Assembly (NCBI RefSeq): GCF_022008395.1
Contig: NZ_JAIRBB010000004.1
Span: forward strand, 62,001 to 126,000
Origin: Aequorivita xiaoshiensis
GTDB taxonomy: Bacteria; Bacteroidota; Bacteroidia; Flavobacteriales; Flavobacteriaceae
Reading direction: 5' to 3'
DNA: 64,000 nucleotides
Numbering within the stretch: the stretch's first letter is position 1; each line of letters opens with the position of its first letter. This document shows positions 1 to 8,710 of this stretch, piece by piece. A program made the position numbers and the translations under genes. A model generated the notes under the pieces. The model worked only from the letters and a program-made list of their open reading frames with translations. It was not told where the DNA came from and did no database searches.

Positions 1-773
1 AAACTTGGATGCGGTTTTTCTTCAATAGCCACCAATAGATCGCCAGGAACTCCATTTCCCGGAGCATCGTTTCCTTTTCCGGAAACCTTTAACTGCATTC
101 CATCTACAACACCAGCTGGAATTTTAATTGAAACTGTTTCCTCAGTCGCTAACATTCCGTCAGCATCTGCATTTGCAGGCTTTGAATCTACAATTTGCCC
201 TAATCCTCCACAAGCATTACAAGGAGCTGAAGTTTGCATCCGCCCCAGAATTGTATTTTGGATACGGGTAACTTGCCCTTGTCCATTACAAGTAGGACAA
301 GTTTTATAAGTTGTTCCTTGGGCTAGTTTCTTGCGTTTTACTTTAATTTTCTTTTCTACACCGGTAGCAATCTCTTCTAAGGTAAGTTGTACACGAATAC
401 GCAAGTTACTCCCTTTTACAGTTCTACGTCCGCCGCCTCCGCCGAAGCCACCGCCTCCGAAGCCACCACCGAATGCGCCGCCAAAGATATCGCCAAACTG
501 GCTGAATATGTCATCCATATTCATACCACCGCCTCCGAAGCCACCACCGCCTTCAAAGGCTTGATGACCAAATTGGTCGTAACGTGAACGTTTGTTGGGG
601 TCGCTAAGCACTTCGTAAGCTTCTGCAGATTTTTTAAACATTACTTCCGCTTCATCATCCCCAGGATTTTTATCAGGGTGATATTGAATTGCCTTTTTAC
701 GATATGCCTTTTTTATTTCGGCAGTCGTTGCATTTTTTGAGATTCCTAATATTTCGTAATAATCTTCCTTCAT
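1..773 (-). CDS. dnaJ: Chaperone DnaJ (3' end beyond window)
   Basis: Hsp40 co-chaperone that delivers clients to DnaK and stimulates its ATPase. About 257 residues are visible and the C-terminus lies beyond base 1. The J domain (residues 1-70) starts [12 protein letters not shown] and has the HPD motif. A long Gly/Phe-rich stretch (about 74-115) follows, then a zinc region and the start of the substrate-binding beta domain ([19 protein letters not shown]). Only two CxxCxGxG motifs are visible (CPTCNGQG and CNACGGLG) instead of the usual four, so the zinc finger appears to be half size. The start codon lies one base after the grpE stop, so the two genes form an operon read from the grpE promoter. 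Confidence 0.97.
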   Translation of the reverse strand, partial: MKEDYYEILGISKNATTAEIKKAYRKKAIQYHPDKNPGDDEAEVMFKKSAEAYEVLSDPNKRSRYDQFGHQAFEGGGGFGGGGMNMDDIFSQFGDIFGGAFGGGFGGGGFGGGGGRRTVKGSNLRIRVQLTLEEIATGVEKKIKVKRKKLAQGTTYKTCPTCNGQGQVTRIQNTILGRMQTSAPCNACGGLGQIVDSKPANADADGMLATEETVSIKIPAGVVDGMQLKVSGKGNDAPGNGVPGDLLVAIEEKPHPS

Positions 774-774
774 A

Positions 775-1323
775 TTATTGTCCTATAACCACTTTTGGGT
801 AGCGGATAATTTTCTCACCTAAAGTGTATCCCTTTTCTACCACATCAATTATTTTTCCTTTTAATTTTTTGTCTGGAGCTGGAATCTGAGTAACTGCTTC
901 GTGTGCTTCAGAATCAAAAGTGTCGCCCTGCTTAACCTCCATCATCTCTAATCCTTTAGAACGAAGAGTTTCACGCAGTTTATTATTGATAAGTTCTACA
1001 CCCTTAAAGTGATCGTCTCCTATTTTTTCAATTTCTTTTAGCGCTCGTTCAAAGTCGTCTAAAACTGGTAATAATGAAATTATCACCTCTTCACCTGCTG
1101 TTTTAAACATTTCTATGCGTTCGCGAGAGGTACGCTTTTTATAATTTTCAAATTCTGCGAAAAGACGCAAGTAGCGATCTTTTTCATTTTGAAGTTGATC
1201 TTGCAATTCAGCTAAAGGATCTGTTTCGTTTTCTTCAGCAATCTCCTGCTCATTATTCATTTGTTCGTCTAAACCTACTTCTTCCTGAAATTCGGTTTCT
1301 TTGTTTTTATCATTTTTGCTCAT
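775..1323 (-). CDS. grpE: Nucleotide exchange factor GrpE
   Basis: GrpE releases ADP from DnaK and works with DnaJ in cytoplasmic protein folding. The 182 residues are a normal length. A very acidic disordered N-terminus (about 1-40) leads into the long dimerising helix, where [13 protein letters not shown] is the family's conserved N-Y-x-K-R stretch. The compact beta domain that contacts DnaK ends with [16 protein letters not shown]. The gene is first in a grpE-dnaJ operon. A full Bacteroidota promoter lies 30-65 bases upstream. No CIRCE-type inverted repeat was seen between promoter and gene. Confidence 0.97.
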   Translation of the reverse strand: MSKNDKNKETEFQEEVGLDEQMNNEQEIAEENETDPLAELQDQLQNEKDRYLRLFAEFENYKKRTSRERIEMFKTAGEEVIISLLPVLDDFERALKEIEKIGDDHFKGVELINNKLRETLRSKGLEMMEVKQGDTFDSEAHEAVTQIPAPDKKLKGKIIDVVEKGYTLGEKIIRYPKVVIGQ

Positions 1324-1355
1324 AGCGAGAATTCTTTCAGTTTTTCAAGAGGGAG

Positions 1356-1388
1356 CAAAAGTACTGCCAATTGTTGTAAAATGTCAAA
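1356..1388 (-). promoter_or_regulatory. Promoter of grpE-dnaJ
   Basis: Read on the minus strand, a TTTG -33 box (1388-1385), a 21-base spacer and the -7 box TACTTTTG (1363-1356) match the flavobacterial consensus TTG-N17-23-TAnnTTTG exactly. The grpE ATG follows 33 bases downstream. Confidence 0.7.
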
Positions 1389-1442
1389 ATGTCACAGCTT
1401 TTAATTTAATATTAATTTAAGATATAATGATTCAATTAATAT

Positions 1443-1450
1443 TACTTTTG
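1443..1450 (+). promoter_or_regulatory. -7 promoter box of the YceI-like gene
   Basis: TACTTTTG matches the Bacteroidota -7 consensus TAnnTTTG and lies 27 bases upstream of the ATG at 1478. No clear TTG -33 element is present at the expected distance. Confidence 0.5.
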
Positions 1451-1477
1451 CGCTCCATTAAACATTTAAAATAAACT

Positions 1478-2131
1478 ATGAAACCTACAACCTTAAAAAT
1501 TACATTACTAGCCTTTTTGGCAGCAGCAACATTCTCTTGTAAAAATGCTGAAAAAGAATCTGAAGTTGCAGTAGAAACTCCAGCAGAGGCAACTGAAGCA
1601 GCAGTAGAATACAACGTAGACCCAGCAGCTTCTGAGATTAAGTGGGAAGGTGAAAAGCCTACTACAAAACACTTCGGAACTATTTCACTTAATTCTGGTG
1701 TATTCCATTTAAACAATGGAGTTGTTGAAGCTGGAAAATTCGAAATAGATATGAACACAATCAACGTTCAAGACTTAGAAGGTGAATACAAAGATAATTT
1801 AGAAGCTCACTTAAAAGGAACAGTTGAAGGTAAAGAAGGAGACTTTTTCAATATTAAAAAATATCCAACTGCAAAATTTGAGTTGACTGGTATGGAAAAC
1901 AACATAGTGAAAGGTAACTTAACTATTAAAGGTAAAACTAACGCTATCGAGTTTCCTGCAACTGTTGTTACTGAAGGAGATAAAATGACATTAAAGAGTG
2001 ATGCTATTGAATTGGACAGAACAAAATGGGGTATCAACTTTGGTTCTAAGTCTATATTTGACAACCTAGGAGACAAATTTATTAGCGACATTATGAAAAT
2101 AGAAGTTTCTTTGGTAGCTAATAAAGCTTAA
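1478..2131 (+). CDS. YceI-family lipid-binding lipoprotein
   Basis: The 217-residue protein starts with a lipoprotein signal peptide (AFLAAATFSC, Cys at about 21), followed by an Ala/Glu-rich linker to about residue 45. The rest is a YceI domain, a lipocalin-like barrel that binds isoprenoid or other lipids in the periplasm. Family features are VDPAASEIKWEG at its start, the central FFNIKKYPTAKFELTG block and the terminal SIFDNLGDKFISDIMKIEVSL. It is a single gene with its own -7 box, convergent with the next gene across a shared terminator. The ligand and exact role cannot be read from the sequence. Confidence 0.88.
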   Translation: MKPTTLKITLLAFLAAATFSCKNAEKESEVAVETPAEATEAAVEYNVDPAASEIKWEGEKPTTKHFGTISLNSGVFHLNNGVVEAGKFEIDMNTINVQDLEGEYKDNLEAHLKGTVEGKEGDFFNIKKYPTAKFELTGMENNIVKGNLTIKGKTNAIEFPATVVTEGDKMTLKSDAIELDRTKWGINFGSKSIFDNLGDKFISDIMKIEVSLVANKA

Positions 2132-2152
2132 TCAGAAAAAATTTTATAAACT

Positions 2153-2180
2153 AAAAAGAGGCCATTTTGGCCTCTTTTTT
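2153..2180. terminator. Bidirectional terminator
   Basis: AAAGAGGCC, loop ATTTT, GGCCTCTTT followed by T residues. The A-run on the other side lets it also serve the convergent gene on the minus strand. Confidence 0.85.
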
Positions 2181-2188
2181 ATTTCGTA

Positions 2189-3103
2189 TTATTCCTTCAA
2201 AACATCTTCTAGCGCATTGTCTAGATTATAATATTTAAATTGATACCCTAGCTTTTCTAATTTCTTAGAACTAACAAGCTGCCCTTCTAAAACTAATACA
2301 GACATTTCCCCTAAAACTAATTTCAACACAAATGCCGGTATGTTTGGCAACCAAAGAGGACTGTCAAGTTTTGAAGCTATCATTCTTGTCATTTTTTTAT
2401 TCTGAACGGGATTTGGAGCTACAGCATTAAACTTTCCTTCTAACTGATTATTGAGTAAAAAAAGATAAATTGCTGCAATATCTTCAATATGTATCCAAGA
2501 CTGCCATTGCTCGCCACTGCCTAGTGGAGCGCCTACCCCTAATTTAATAGGCTTAATTATTTGGGGTAATGCACCTGCTCCTTTTGCCAAAACCATCCCC
2601 GTACGAACTTTGGTAACCTCCATCCCGGCATTTTTAAATTTTGCTGTAGCAGCTTCCCAAGAAGAGACCACATTTGCTAAAAATGAGTCATCGGTTACTT
2701 TATCTTCTTCAGTGTAAAGTTTTGTTTTGGAATTGGGGTAGATATTTATTCCACTAGCGGAAATAAAGTGGACTATATTGTGATCGATCTTTTGAAGCGT
2801 ATCATAAAGTAAGTTAATTGACATTACCCTACTGTCGATAATAGTTTTTTTATAACTATCTGTCCACCTTTTTGCAATAGATGCTCCTGCCAAATTTATT
2901 ATAGCAGTAACATTTTCAAAAACTTTAGTGTCTATTTCACCTTTTTTCGGGTTCCAATAAAACCCTTTATAGTTTTCGGTATTTTCAATTTTTTCTTTAC
3001 TTGTGGTAAGATAATGAACAGCGATCCCATCATTGTGACATTGTTTTACCAATTCACTTCCCACAAGTCCTGTAGCTCCAGTTATCAACACTTTCTTCTT
3101 CAT
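2189..3103 (-). CDS. TIGR01777 family NAD(P)-dependent epimerase-like protein
   Basis: An extended short-chain dehydrogenase/reductase of 304 residues, similar in length and layout to E. coli YfcH. The N-terminal Rossmann motif GATGLVG (residues 9-15) binds the nucleotide cofactor. The core continues with INLAGASIAKRW and HFISASGINIYP. The C-terminal DUF1731 segment (about 250-300, LPNIPAFVLKLVLGEMSVLVLEG) identifies the TIGR01777 family. The substrate is unknown. It is transcribed towards the YceI-like gene, with which it shares a terminator, and stands apart from mnmD by about 145 bases in which I see no gene. Confidence 0.88.
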   Translation of the reverse strand: MKKKVLITGATGLVGSELVKQCHNDGIAVHYLTTSKEKIENTENYKGFYWNPKKGEIDTKVFENVTAIINLAGASIAKRWTDSYKKTIIDSRVMSINLLYDTLQKIDHNIVHFISASGINIYPNSKTKLYTEEDKVTDDSFLANVVSSWEAATAKFKNAGMEVTKVRTGMVLAKGAGALPQIIKPIKLGVGAPLGSGEQWQSWIHIEDIAAIYLFLLNNQLEGKFNAVAPNPVQNKKMTRMIASKLDSPLWLPNIPAFVLKLVLGEMSVLVLEGQLVSSKKLEKLGYQFKYYNLDNALEDVLKE

Positions 3104-3248
3104 AATTTTAAATTTATAAATTCAAAAAGGAACTACAAAGTGTCTTAACGGAAGATTGTGAAATATGCATCGCAATCTAATTAATTGAAGTTTATCAACT
3201 ACTTTTTAATGAGGAAAACAAAAAAGCAGATTAAGGATTTTCTAACTT

Positions 3249-3923
3249 TTAAAGTTCCAATTTTGTCGCTCTCATCATTTCTTTTTTTCCTGGAGGACCA
3301 GGAATTCGTTCAACAGAAAAGCCAACAGCTTGCATTGCACGACGGGCATTTCCGTTTGCGGCATAAGTAACTAATACTCCGTTGGGTTTTAAAGCATTGT
3401 ACATTAATTGAAAAATTTCTTCAGTCCATAAATCTGCTTGCACACGGATTCCAAAAGCGTCGAAATAAATTAAGTCTATGCTACTATCAAGCGTAATTTC
3501 TGAGAAGTACATTTTATTTTTCAGAAGGTGAAAATTATCTGAAATCGATGATTTTTCTTCCCAAGGAGTATTGTGCAGTGTTAAAAACCCTTCTTCTGAA
3601 GTATTTAATAGTTCTGGGTAATTTAAGGTTTCAATTTCAGAAACTTCTAAAGGATAAGCTTCAACGCCAGTGTATGTAATATTGAAATTGTGCGTTTCTG
3701 TTTCTAATAAAGTGAGAAATGCATTTAACCCTGTGCCAAAACCAATCTCTAATATAGAAATATCTTTAGATGAATTATTGTCAGTCCAATAAAAAAGCCC
3801 TTCTTTTATAAAAACGTGAAGAGCTTCGGCTATCGCCCCGTGCTTGGAATGGTATTGTTCATTCCATTCTGCTATATGCAAAGTGTATGAGCCATCGCCT
3901 GTTTTAAGAATTGAACGTTTCAA
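3249..3923 (-). CDS. mnmD: tRNA 5-methylaminomethyl-2-thiouridine methyltransferase MnmD
   Basis: This 224-residue protein corresponds to the methyltransferase half of the bifunctional E. coli MnmC, without the FAD-dependent oxidase half. It should methylate the aminomethyl group at wobble uridine 34 using S-adenosylmethionine. The SAM-binding motif is ILEIGFGTGLNAFL (about 57-70) and the acidic motif is DLIYFDAFG. The C-terminal LVTYAANGNARRAMQAVGF and PGPPGKKEMMRA blocks are typical of the family. It starts 4 bases after the stop of the DUF4920 gene, so the two are probably co-transcribed. Confidence 0.9.
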   Translation of the reverse strand: MKRSILKTGDGSYTLHIAEWNEQYHSKHGAIAEALHVFIKEGLFYWTDNNSSKDISILEIGFGTGLNAFLTLLETETHNFNITYTGVEAYPLEVSEIETLNYPELLNTSEEGFLTLHNTPWEEKSSISDNFHLLKNKMYFSEITLDSSIDLIYFDAFGIRVQADLWTEEIFQLMYNALKPNGVLVTYAANGNARRAMQAVGFSVERIPGPPGKKEMMRATKLEL

Positions 3924-3927
3924 AATA

Positions 3928-4443
3928 CTATTCCTTTTCTACTTTTGAAATAAGCACACCATCAGCTTCAAAAGCTAGTGTTCTTTTTACTTCGGTAATC
4001 GCTGCTATTTCTTCTTTTGATTTTCCACCATCTTCTGCGTAGTGACGCTGATCTTCAATACTCATCTCCTCTATATAGGCTTTTCCGTTAACAATAATTT
4101 CTTGTCCTGCAATATCTTTCGGCATGAAAAAACCATAATCTTTAAAACGAACCATAGCTTCATCATTACCTAAATCAAGGTTCATCCAACAGCCTTTTTT
4201 CTGGCATACATCTTTTACAGTTGTAGTAAATTTCACATTTATAGTATCTCCAGGTTTTAAAGCGTTGTATTTTTCAATCATTTCAGTCTTTGTCAATACA
4301 CCTTCATCTGTAATTTCATCTCCAAAAGACTGATAATGTATCGCAACCTCTTCCACTTGCGAATTAGATGACTCCTCTTTTTGCTCATTTTTACAGCTAA
4401 AAAAGGCAAATGAAATTGCGAGTACTAATAATATTTTTTTCAT
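3928..4443 (-). CDS. DUF4920 family lipoprotein
   Basis: A 171-residue protein with lipoprotein signal peptide LVLAISFAFFSC (Cys about 17) and then a single DUF4920 domain. Recognisable features are HYQSFGDEITDEG, the VCQKKGCWMNL segment with two cysteines, and DYGFFMPKDIAGQEIIVNGKAY. The fold looks like a small beta barrel with a possible metal or redox site at the Cys pair, but no activity is established as far as I know. It lies between ilvE (divergent) and mnmD (downstream, 4-base gap). Confidence 0.85.
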   Translation of the reverse strand: MKKILLVLAISFAFFSCKNEQKEESSNSQVEEVAIHYQSFGDEITDEGVLTKTEMIEKYNALKPGDTINVKFTTTVKDVCQKKGCWMNLDLGNDEAMVRFKDYGFFMPKDIAGQEIIVNGKAYIEEMSIEDQRHYAEDGGKSKEEIAAITEVKRTLAFEADGVLISKVEKE

Positions 4444-4553
4444 TTTTAAATAATTATTATATTATTGATTGTTATTGTATTGCAATTTTAAGGATTTTTT
4501 AAATTTTTAATGGTCTAAATTTTACCTATTTTTACCGAATAAATGAAAATTAA

Positions 4554-5624
4554 ATGAATTCTTCAATTACTCCAAAATTAAATATACTTAAAACAGAAAC
4601 TTCTAGAGTTAAAGAAGTTGATTTTGACAACCTTGTTTTTGGAAGCACATTTACCGATCACATGTTCGAATGCGATTTTAAAGATGGCGAATGGCAAAAT
4701 CCAACAATTAGACCGTACGGTAATTTATCAATCTCACCTGGTGCGAAAGTCTTTCATTACGGCCAAGCCGTTTTTGAAGGAATGAAAGCCTATAAAGATG
4801 ACGATGGTAGAGTTTGGTTATTTAGACCAGAAGCAAATTTTGAACGAATTAATAAATCGGCTAAGAGGTTAGCCATACCTGAATTTCCTCGTGATATTTT
4901 CTTTGAAGCTTTGACCACACTTGTACGTATGGATAAAGAGTGGATTCAACCAGGACTTGGAAACTCTTTGTACATTCGTCCATTTGTAATGGCGACTCAA
5001 GTTGGGGTTTCTGCCTCTCCTTCAGACGAATATAAGTTTATGATTTTAGCAGCACCTGCTCAAGCATATTATACAGGTGATGTAAAAGTTGTTATTGCCG
5101 ACCATTATAGTCGTGCTGCAAACGGTGGTGTAGGTGCTGCAAAAGCGGCTGGAAACTACGGGGCACAATTTTACCCAACAAACCTTGCACGCGAAAAAGG
5201 ATTCCACCAAATAATTTGGACAGACGATAGTGAACATAAATATCTAGAAGAGGCAGGTACAATGAATGTTTTCTTTAGAGTAAATGACACTTTGATTACC
5301 GCTCCTGTCAGCGATAGAATTTTGGATGGAGTAACCCGAAAGAGTGTTATTGATATTGCAAAACACAATAACATAGATGTAGAGGTGCGTCCTGTTTTAG
5401 TATCAGAAATTGTTGAAGCGGCAAAGGATGGAAGTTTAAAAGAAATTTTTGGTGCGGGAACTGCAGCAGTTATAAGCCCTGTAAGTGCTATTGGCCATAA
5501 GGAGAATGTTTACGAACTCACTAAACCTGAAGACAGCTACTCTGCTCGATTTAAGAAAGACTTAATGAGTATCCAACACAATATTACTGAAGATCCTTTT
5601 GGTTGGAGATTTGAAGTTAAGTAA
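4554..5624 (+). CDS. ilvE: Branched-chain amino acid aminotransferase
   Basis: A fold-type IV PLP enzyme of 356 residues that transfers the amino group between glutamate and the 2-oxo acids of Leu, Ile and Val. The catalytic lysine is probably K197 in GAAKAAGNYG. Other family blocks are FHYGQAVFEGMKAY, YIRPFVMATQ, EEAGTMNVFF and DGVTRKSVIDIA. The length and the large-type N-terminus fit the bacterial group II branched-chain family. It is a single gene ended by a shared hairpin terminator. No leader peptide or attenuator was seen upstream. Confidence 0.95.
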   Translation: MNSSITPKLNILKTETSRVKEVDFDNLVFGSTFTDHMFECDFKDGEWQNPTIRPYGNLSISPGAKVFHYGQAVFEGMKAYKDDDGRVWLFRPEANFERINKSAKRLAIPEFPRDIFFEALTTLVRMDKEWIQPGLGNSLYIRPFVMATQVGVSASPSDEYKFMILAAPAQAYYTGDVKVVIADHYSRAANGGVGAAKAAGNYGAQFYPTNLAREKGFHQIIWTDDSEHKYLEEAGTMNVFFRVNDTLITAPVSDRILDGVTRKSVIDIAKHNNIDVEVRPVLVSEIVEAAKDGSLKEIFGAGTAAVISPVSAIGHKENVYELTKPEDSYSARFKKDLMSIQHNITEDPFGWRFEVK

Positions 5625-5668
5625 AAAGAAACCATAAATTAAAAGTGCCGGCTGGGCAATTAAAAATA

Positions 5669-5713
5669 AAATCCAAATTTCAAAGGTTCTAACCCTTTGA
5701 AGTTTGGATTTTT
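5669..5713. terminator. Bidirectional terminator
   Basis: The arm AAATCCAAA-t-TTCAAAGG pairs with CCTTTGAA-g-TTTGGATTT across a 7-base loop (one mismatch), followed by T residues. It lies between convergent ilvE and the pyrophosphohydrolase gene. Confidence 0.85.
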
Positions 5714-5724
5714 CTCTTTATAAT

Positions 5725-6111
5725 TTATTTTTCAAGTATCTCTTTAATTTTTGGCTCAAAATAACTCGGGCCTTTTAACACCTTTCCATCTTCTCTGTAA
5801 ATAGGTTTACCATCTGCTCCTAACTTACTCATATTACTTCGTTGAATTTCGTCAAAAACCTCTTCAATTTTATGTTGCATACCATGCTCAATTATGGTTC
5901 CACATAAAATGTAAAGCATATCACCCAAAGCATCTGCAACCTCAACTAAATCGTTATTATTTGCAGCTTCAAGGTACTCTTCATTTTCTTCTCGCATTAA
6001 TTTGTAACGCAACAGATTTTTATTAATTCCAAGATCAGCAGTTGGAGCGTCTTTCAAACCAAGACCAAATGCTTTGTGAAATTCTGTTACTGCAGCTATT
6101 TTGTTTTTCAT
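5725..6111 (-). CDS. MazG-like nucleoside triphosphate pyrophosphohydrolase
   Basis: This 128-residue protein belongs to the all-alpha NTP pyrophosphohydrolase superfamily (PRA-PH / MazG-like). The Mg2+-binding pattern is visible as REENEEYLEA (about 41-50) followed by EVADALGDMLYIL (about 57-69), the ExxE...ExxD arrangement. The C-terminal lysine-rich DGKPIYREDGKVLKGPSYFEP segment is typical of the stand-alone family found in Bacteroidota and some phages. It probably hydrolyses a non-canonical or excess NTP to NMP and PPi; the substrate cannot be told from sequence. Confidence 0.85.
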   Translation of the reverse strand: MKNKIAAVTEFHKAFGLGLKDAPTADLGINKNLLRYKLMREENEEYLEAANNNDLVEVADALGDMLYILCGTIIEHGMQHKIEEVFDEIQRSNMSKLGADGKPIYREDGKVLKGPSYFEPKIKEILEK

Positions 6112-6253
6112 TGTATTCTTTTGAGGTTAGACTTCTTCAATTATTGAAAAAAGAATTAAAATACAGGTTTTCAGAATTTACATTGATTCTTGTGAATCCT
6201 GAATCTTGTTTGCACTTTAATCCTTACTTTTACAGCCATAAAACTACAAATTT

Positions 6254-6442
6254 ATGTTCACAACTGGTCAATGGGTTTTTACTGCTTTGTTTTTTATTGT
6301 TTTCGTGATTATCATAGCTTTTAGCTATCGAAACGATAAAAAACTTCATAAAAAATACTACAAAGGAAGTATTTGGGTTTTGATTGGTTTTATAGCTTTT
6401 GTATTACTCTTAGTTATGGTTAAAACATATTTTAAACCTTAA
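6254..6442 (+). CDS. Small two-helix membrane protein
   Basis: The 62-residue protein has two hydrophobic helices (about 6-24 and 40-58) separated by a basic loop (YRNDKKLHKKYYKGS), predicting an inner-membrane hairpin. It looks like a conserved flavobacterial hypothetical protein, but I cannot assign a function. It is a single gene ended by a strong terminator. Confidence 0.75.
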   Translation: MFTTGQWVFTALFFIVFVIIIAFSYRNDKKLHKKYYKGSIWVLIGFIAFVLLLVMVKTYFKP

Positions 6443-6466
6443 ATTGAATTCAATTTATCTTAAAAC

Positions 6467-6502
6467 AAAAAGCGCTTCGGAATTTCCGAAGCGCTTTTTT
6501 TT
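6467..6502. terminator. Bidirectional terminator
   Basis: AAGCGCTTCGGAA pairs with TTCCGAAGCGCTT around a very short loop, flanked by an A-run and a T-run. It lies between the small membrane protein and the convergent peptidase gene. Confidence 0.9.
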
Positions 6503-6518
6503 ATGTTGAAAACTAAAA

Positions 6519-8558
6519 TTAGTTTACAGCAGGCAAATTACTATAGTTTTTGGCATAGTATAACATCTGCTCAGCAAATGTTTTTGGCTGCTCAATTGTA
6601 AAGCTTTCAATTTCGCCACTATCTTTCATTTTTGGAACAATTACAGGATTAACAAATCCGCTATATGGCGCAGATGTAAACTGCTTGTTACGCTCTAAAA
6701 TTTCTTTATGAAGGTCGTAATCTACTTTTACACCGTATGTTTCAACAAGTTTTTCTACAGCTGCATAATCTCCTTCACTCTTAATTCTTTGAGTCTCGCG
6801 TAATAACTGTCCGAATAAATCGTGTAATTTATCATAATTGTTAATATTGTAGTAGGTTTTGCCATCACGAGTAACTTTTTCAATTACGTTGTCCTCTTTT
6901 CCTTTTTCGTAAACCCAAGAAGACACCCACTGACGGTTACGCATATGTGCTTGTACAACATCATCACCAAGGTTAAGACGAATTAACTGCGTCATTAAAC
7001 CATTTCTGATATAACCATCATAGGCAGCCATTCCCACTTTTTTCCAGTCATCAACTAATCCTAACTCTTGCAATTTTGGAGTGTATAGGTAATATAATCC
7101 TACTAAATCTGCACGACCTTCTTCTAATGTTGAAGCGTAATTCTTAAGCGTTTCTTTTGTTTCACCTACACCAGGGTTTAATTGTCCTGAAGCGTGACCA
7201 ATTACTTCGTGAAGTGCTGTGTGAAGTTTATCGGCTACTTGTCCGTATTCTTTTTCTAATGCTAGCTCTTCGTCATCGTGAACAAATTCTTTTAATCTAC
7301 CTGAACTACCAGCGTTATTGTAAGCTTCAATAATGTTACCCAATGAAACCGACTTACTTCCTACCGCTGCCCGAATCCAGTTAGCATTTGGAAGGTTTAC
7401 ACCAATTGGTGTACTTGGAGAAGCATCACCAGCTTCGCCTGCTACGTTTACAACTTTATAAGTAACACCTACAACATTTTTCTTTTTGTGCTCTTCCATC
7501 AATGTTGAATTATCTTCAAACCATTGTGCGTTTTCAGAAAGAACAGCCATTTTTTCAGACATATCAAAGTCTTTAATCTGTACGATGCTTTCGTAAGTCC
7601 CTTTGTATCCTACTGGATCTTGATAAACTTCAATAAAACTGTTGATGTAATCAATATTTCCTTCCGTAGCAGCTGTCCAAGCAACGTTGTAATCGTCCCA
7701 AGTTTGAAGATCACCTGTTTTGTAATATTCTATTAACAAACCAATTGCATCACCTTGAGCTTTATTTTCAGCTACACCTTGAGCCTTTTCAAGCCACTCG
7801 ATTATTCTATCAATTGCTTCGCCATATAGTCCACCCGACTTATACACCAATTCTTTTACCTCACCATTCTCCTTAACTAGTTTTGAGTTTAAGCCAAAAG
7901 ACAATGGTTTATTCGGGTCTGGAGATTGCTTTTTTGAATAAAAATTTTCTACATCTTTAGTGGTAACATTAGCTCCGTAAAAGTTTACCGCGCTTTTAGC
8001 TACGTTATCAATACCTTTAGACTGATCAACTTTTGTAGCATCTTCGTCATTAAAGATTACTTCAAAAGCTTCACCTTCTAAAGTAGTGTTTGTATCATTT
8101 AATAATTGCTTTAGATAATCTGAAGAGAACTCAGGTTTTATCTTGTTGCTTGCATAATGATGGTGAATACCATTACTAAACCAAATTCTTTTTAAGTAGG
8201 TTTCAAAGTTATTCCAATTATCAGAAGACTTATCACCCTTATAATTTTGATACACATTTTCTAATGCCTTTCTGATTGTAAGGTTGTGTCTATAATTCTG
8301 ATCCCAGATTATATCTCTTCCTTCTAATCCTGCTTGAGTAAGGTAATAAACTAGTTTTTGTTCTTTCAAAGATAGTTTTTCCCATCCTGGAATTTGGTAA
8401 CGCAAAACTTTGATATCTGCAAATTGCTCTACTGAATAGTCAAAATCTTTACTCTCTTCAGTTTCGACTTGTGCAGTTGGTTTTTCATCTTTTTTCTCAT
8501 TACAAGAAAAAAACAACAAACCACTCATTGCCATTGCAATAAATAAGGTTTTCTTCAT
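6519..8558 (-). CDS. Dipeptidyl-peptidase III-like lipoprotein (family M49)
   Basis: A 679-residue zinc peptidase predicted to remove dipeptides from the N-terminus of short peptides. The M49 signature is HEVIGH (residues 450-455), with the second zinc-ligand motif EEGRAD (479-484). The order and spacing match the HELLGH/EECRAE pair of dipeptidyl-peptidase III. The N-terminus is a lipoprotein signal (MAMSGLLFFSC, Cys about 19), so this copy is exported and membrane-anchored, unlike the cytosolic eukaryotic enzyme. Single gene with a -7 box 24 bases upstream. Annotation pipelines sometimes mislabel this family, so the name rests on the two zinc motifs. Confidence 0.88.
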   Translation of the reverse strand: MKKTLFIAMAMSGLLFFSCNEKKDEKPTAQVETEESKDFDYSVEQFADIKVLRYQIPGWEKLSLKEQKLVYYLTQAGLEGRDIIWDQNYRHNLTIRKALENVYQNYKGDKSSDNWNNFETYLKRIWFSNGIHHHYASNKIKPEFSSDYLKQLLNDTNTTLEGEAFEVIFNDEDATKVDQSKGIDNVAKSAVNFYGANVTTKDVENFYSKKQSPDPNKPLSFGLNSKLVKENGEVKELVYKSGGLYGEAIDRIIEWLEKAQGVAENKAQGDAIGLLIEYYKTGDLQTWDDYNVAWTAATEGNIDYINSFIEVYQDPVGYKGTYESIVQIKDFDMSEKMAVLSENAQWFEDNSTLMEEHKKKNVVGVTYKVVNVAGEAGDASPSTPIGVNLPNANWIRAAVGSKSVSLGNIIEAYNNAGSSGRLKEFVHDDEELALEKEYGQVADKLHTALHEVIGHASGQLNPGVGETKETLKNYASTLEEGRADLVGLYYLYTPKLQELGLVDDWKKVGMAAYDGYIRNGLMTQLIRLNLGDDVVQAHMRNRQWVSSWVYEKGKEDNVIEKVTRDGKTYYNINNYDKLHDLFGQLLRETQRIKSEGDYAAVEKLVETYGVKVDYDLHKEILERNKQFTSAPYSGFVNPVIVPKMKDSGEIESFTIEQPKTFAEQMLYYAKNYSNLPAVN

Positions 8559-8581
8559 TTTATTTAAATTTTTATTAAACG

Positions 8582-8589
8582 CAAATGTA
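8582..8589 (-). promoter_or_regulatory. -7 promoter box of the M49 peptidase gene
   Basis: On the minus strand the sequence is TACATTTG, a perfect TAnnTTTG, 24 bases before the start codon. Confidence 0.5.
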
Positions 8590-8673
8590 CTAAAATAATG
8601 GACTCTATATTAATTGGTTTATCACGAATGAAATAGCAGACGTCTATATATAAAAGCTTAGATGAAATTTCCG

Positions 8674-8681
8674 TATCTTAG
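8674..8681 (+). promoter_or_regulatory. -7-like box TATCTTAG
   Basis: TATCTTAG lies 29 bases upstream of the SRPBCC/GyrI gene. It differs from TAnnTTTG at one position. The same octamer stands before both tandem T9SS cargo genes (16587 and 17686). Confidence 0.4.
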
Positions 8682-8710
8682 CACCTACAACCAACTCCAA
8701 CCTTAAAAAC

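Noticed and set aside
331-587. Two proline- or alanine-rich open frames on the plus strand
   Set aside because: They are antisense to the Gly/Phe-rich region of dnaJ, whose codon bias creates open frames on the other strand.
3185-3370. 61-codon open frame on the plus strand
   Set aside because: Overlaps the 3' part of mnmD in antisense and has no family features.
8590-8710. Fluoride riboswitch expected before a crcB operon
   Set aside because: The leader is short and AT-rich and lacks the conserved crcB-motif stems.
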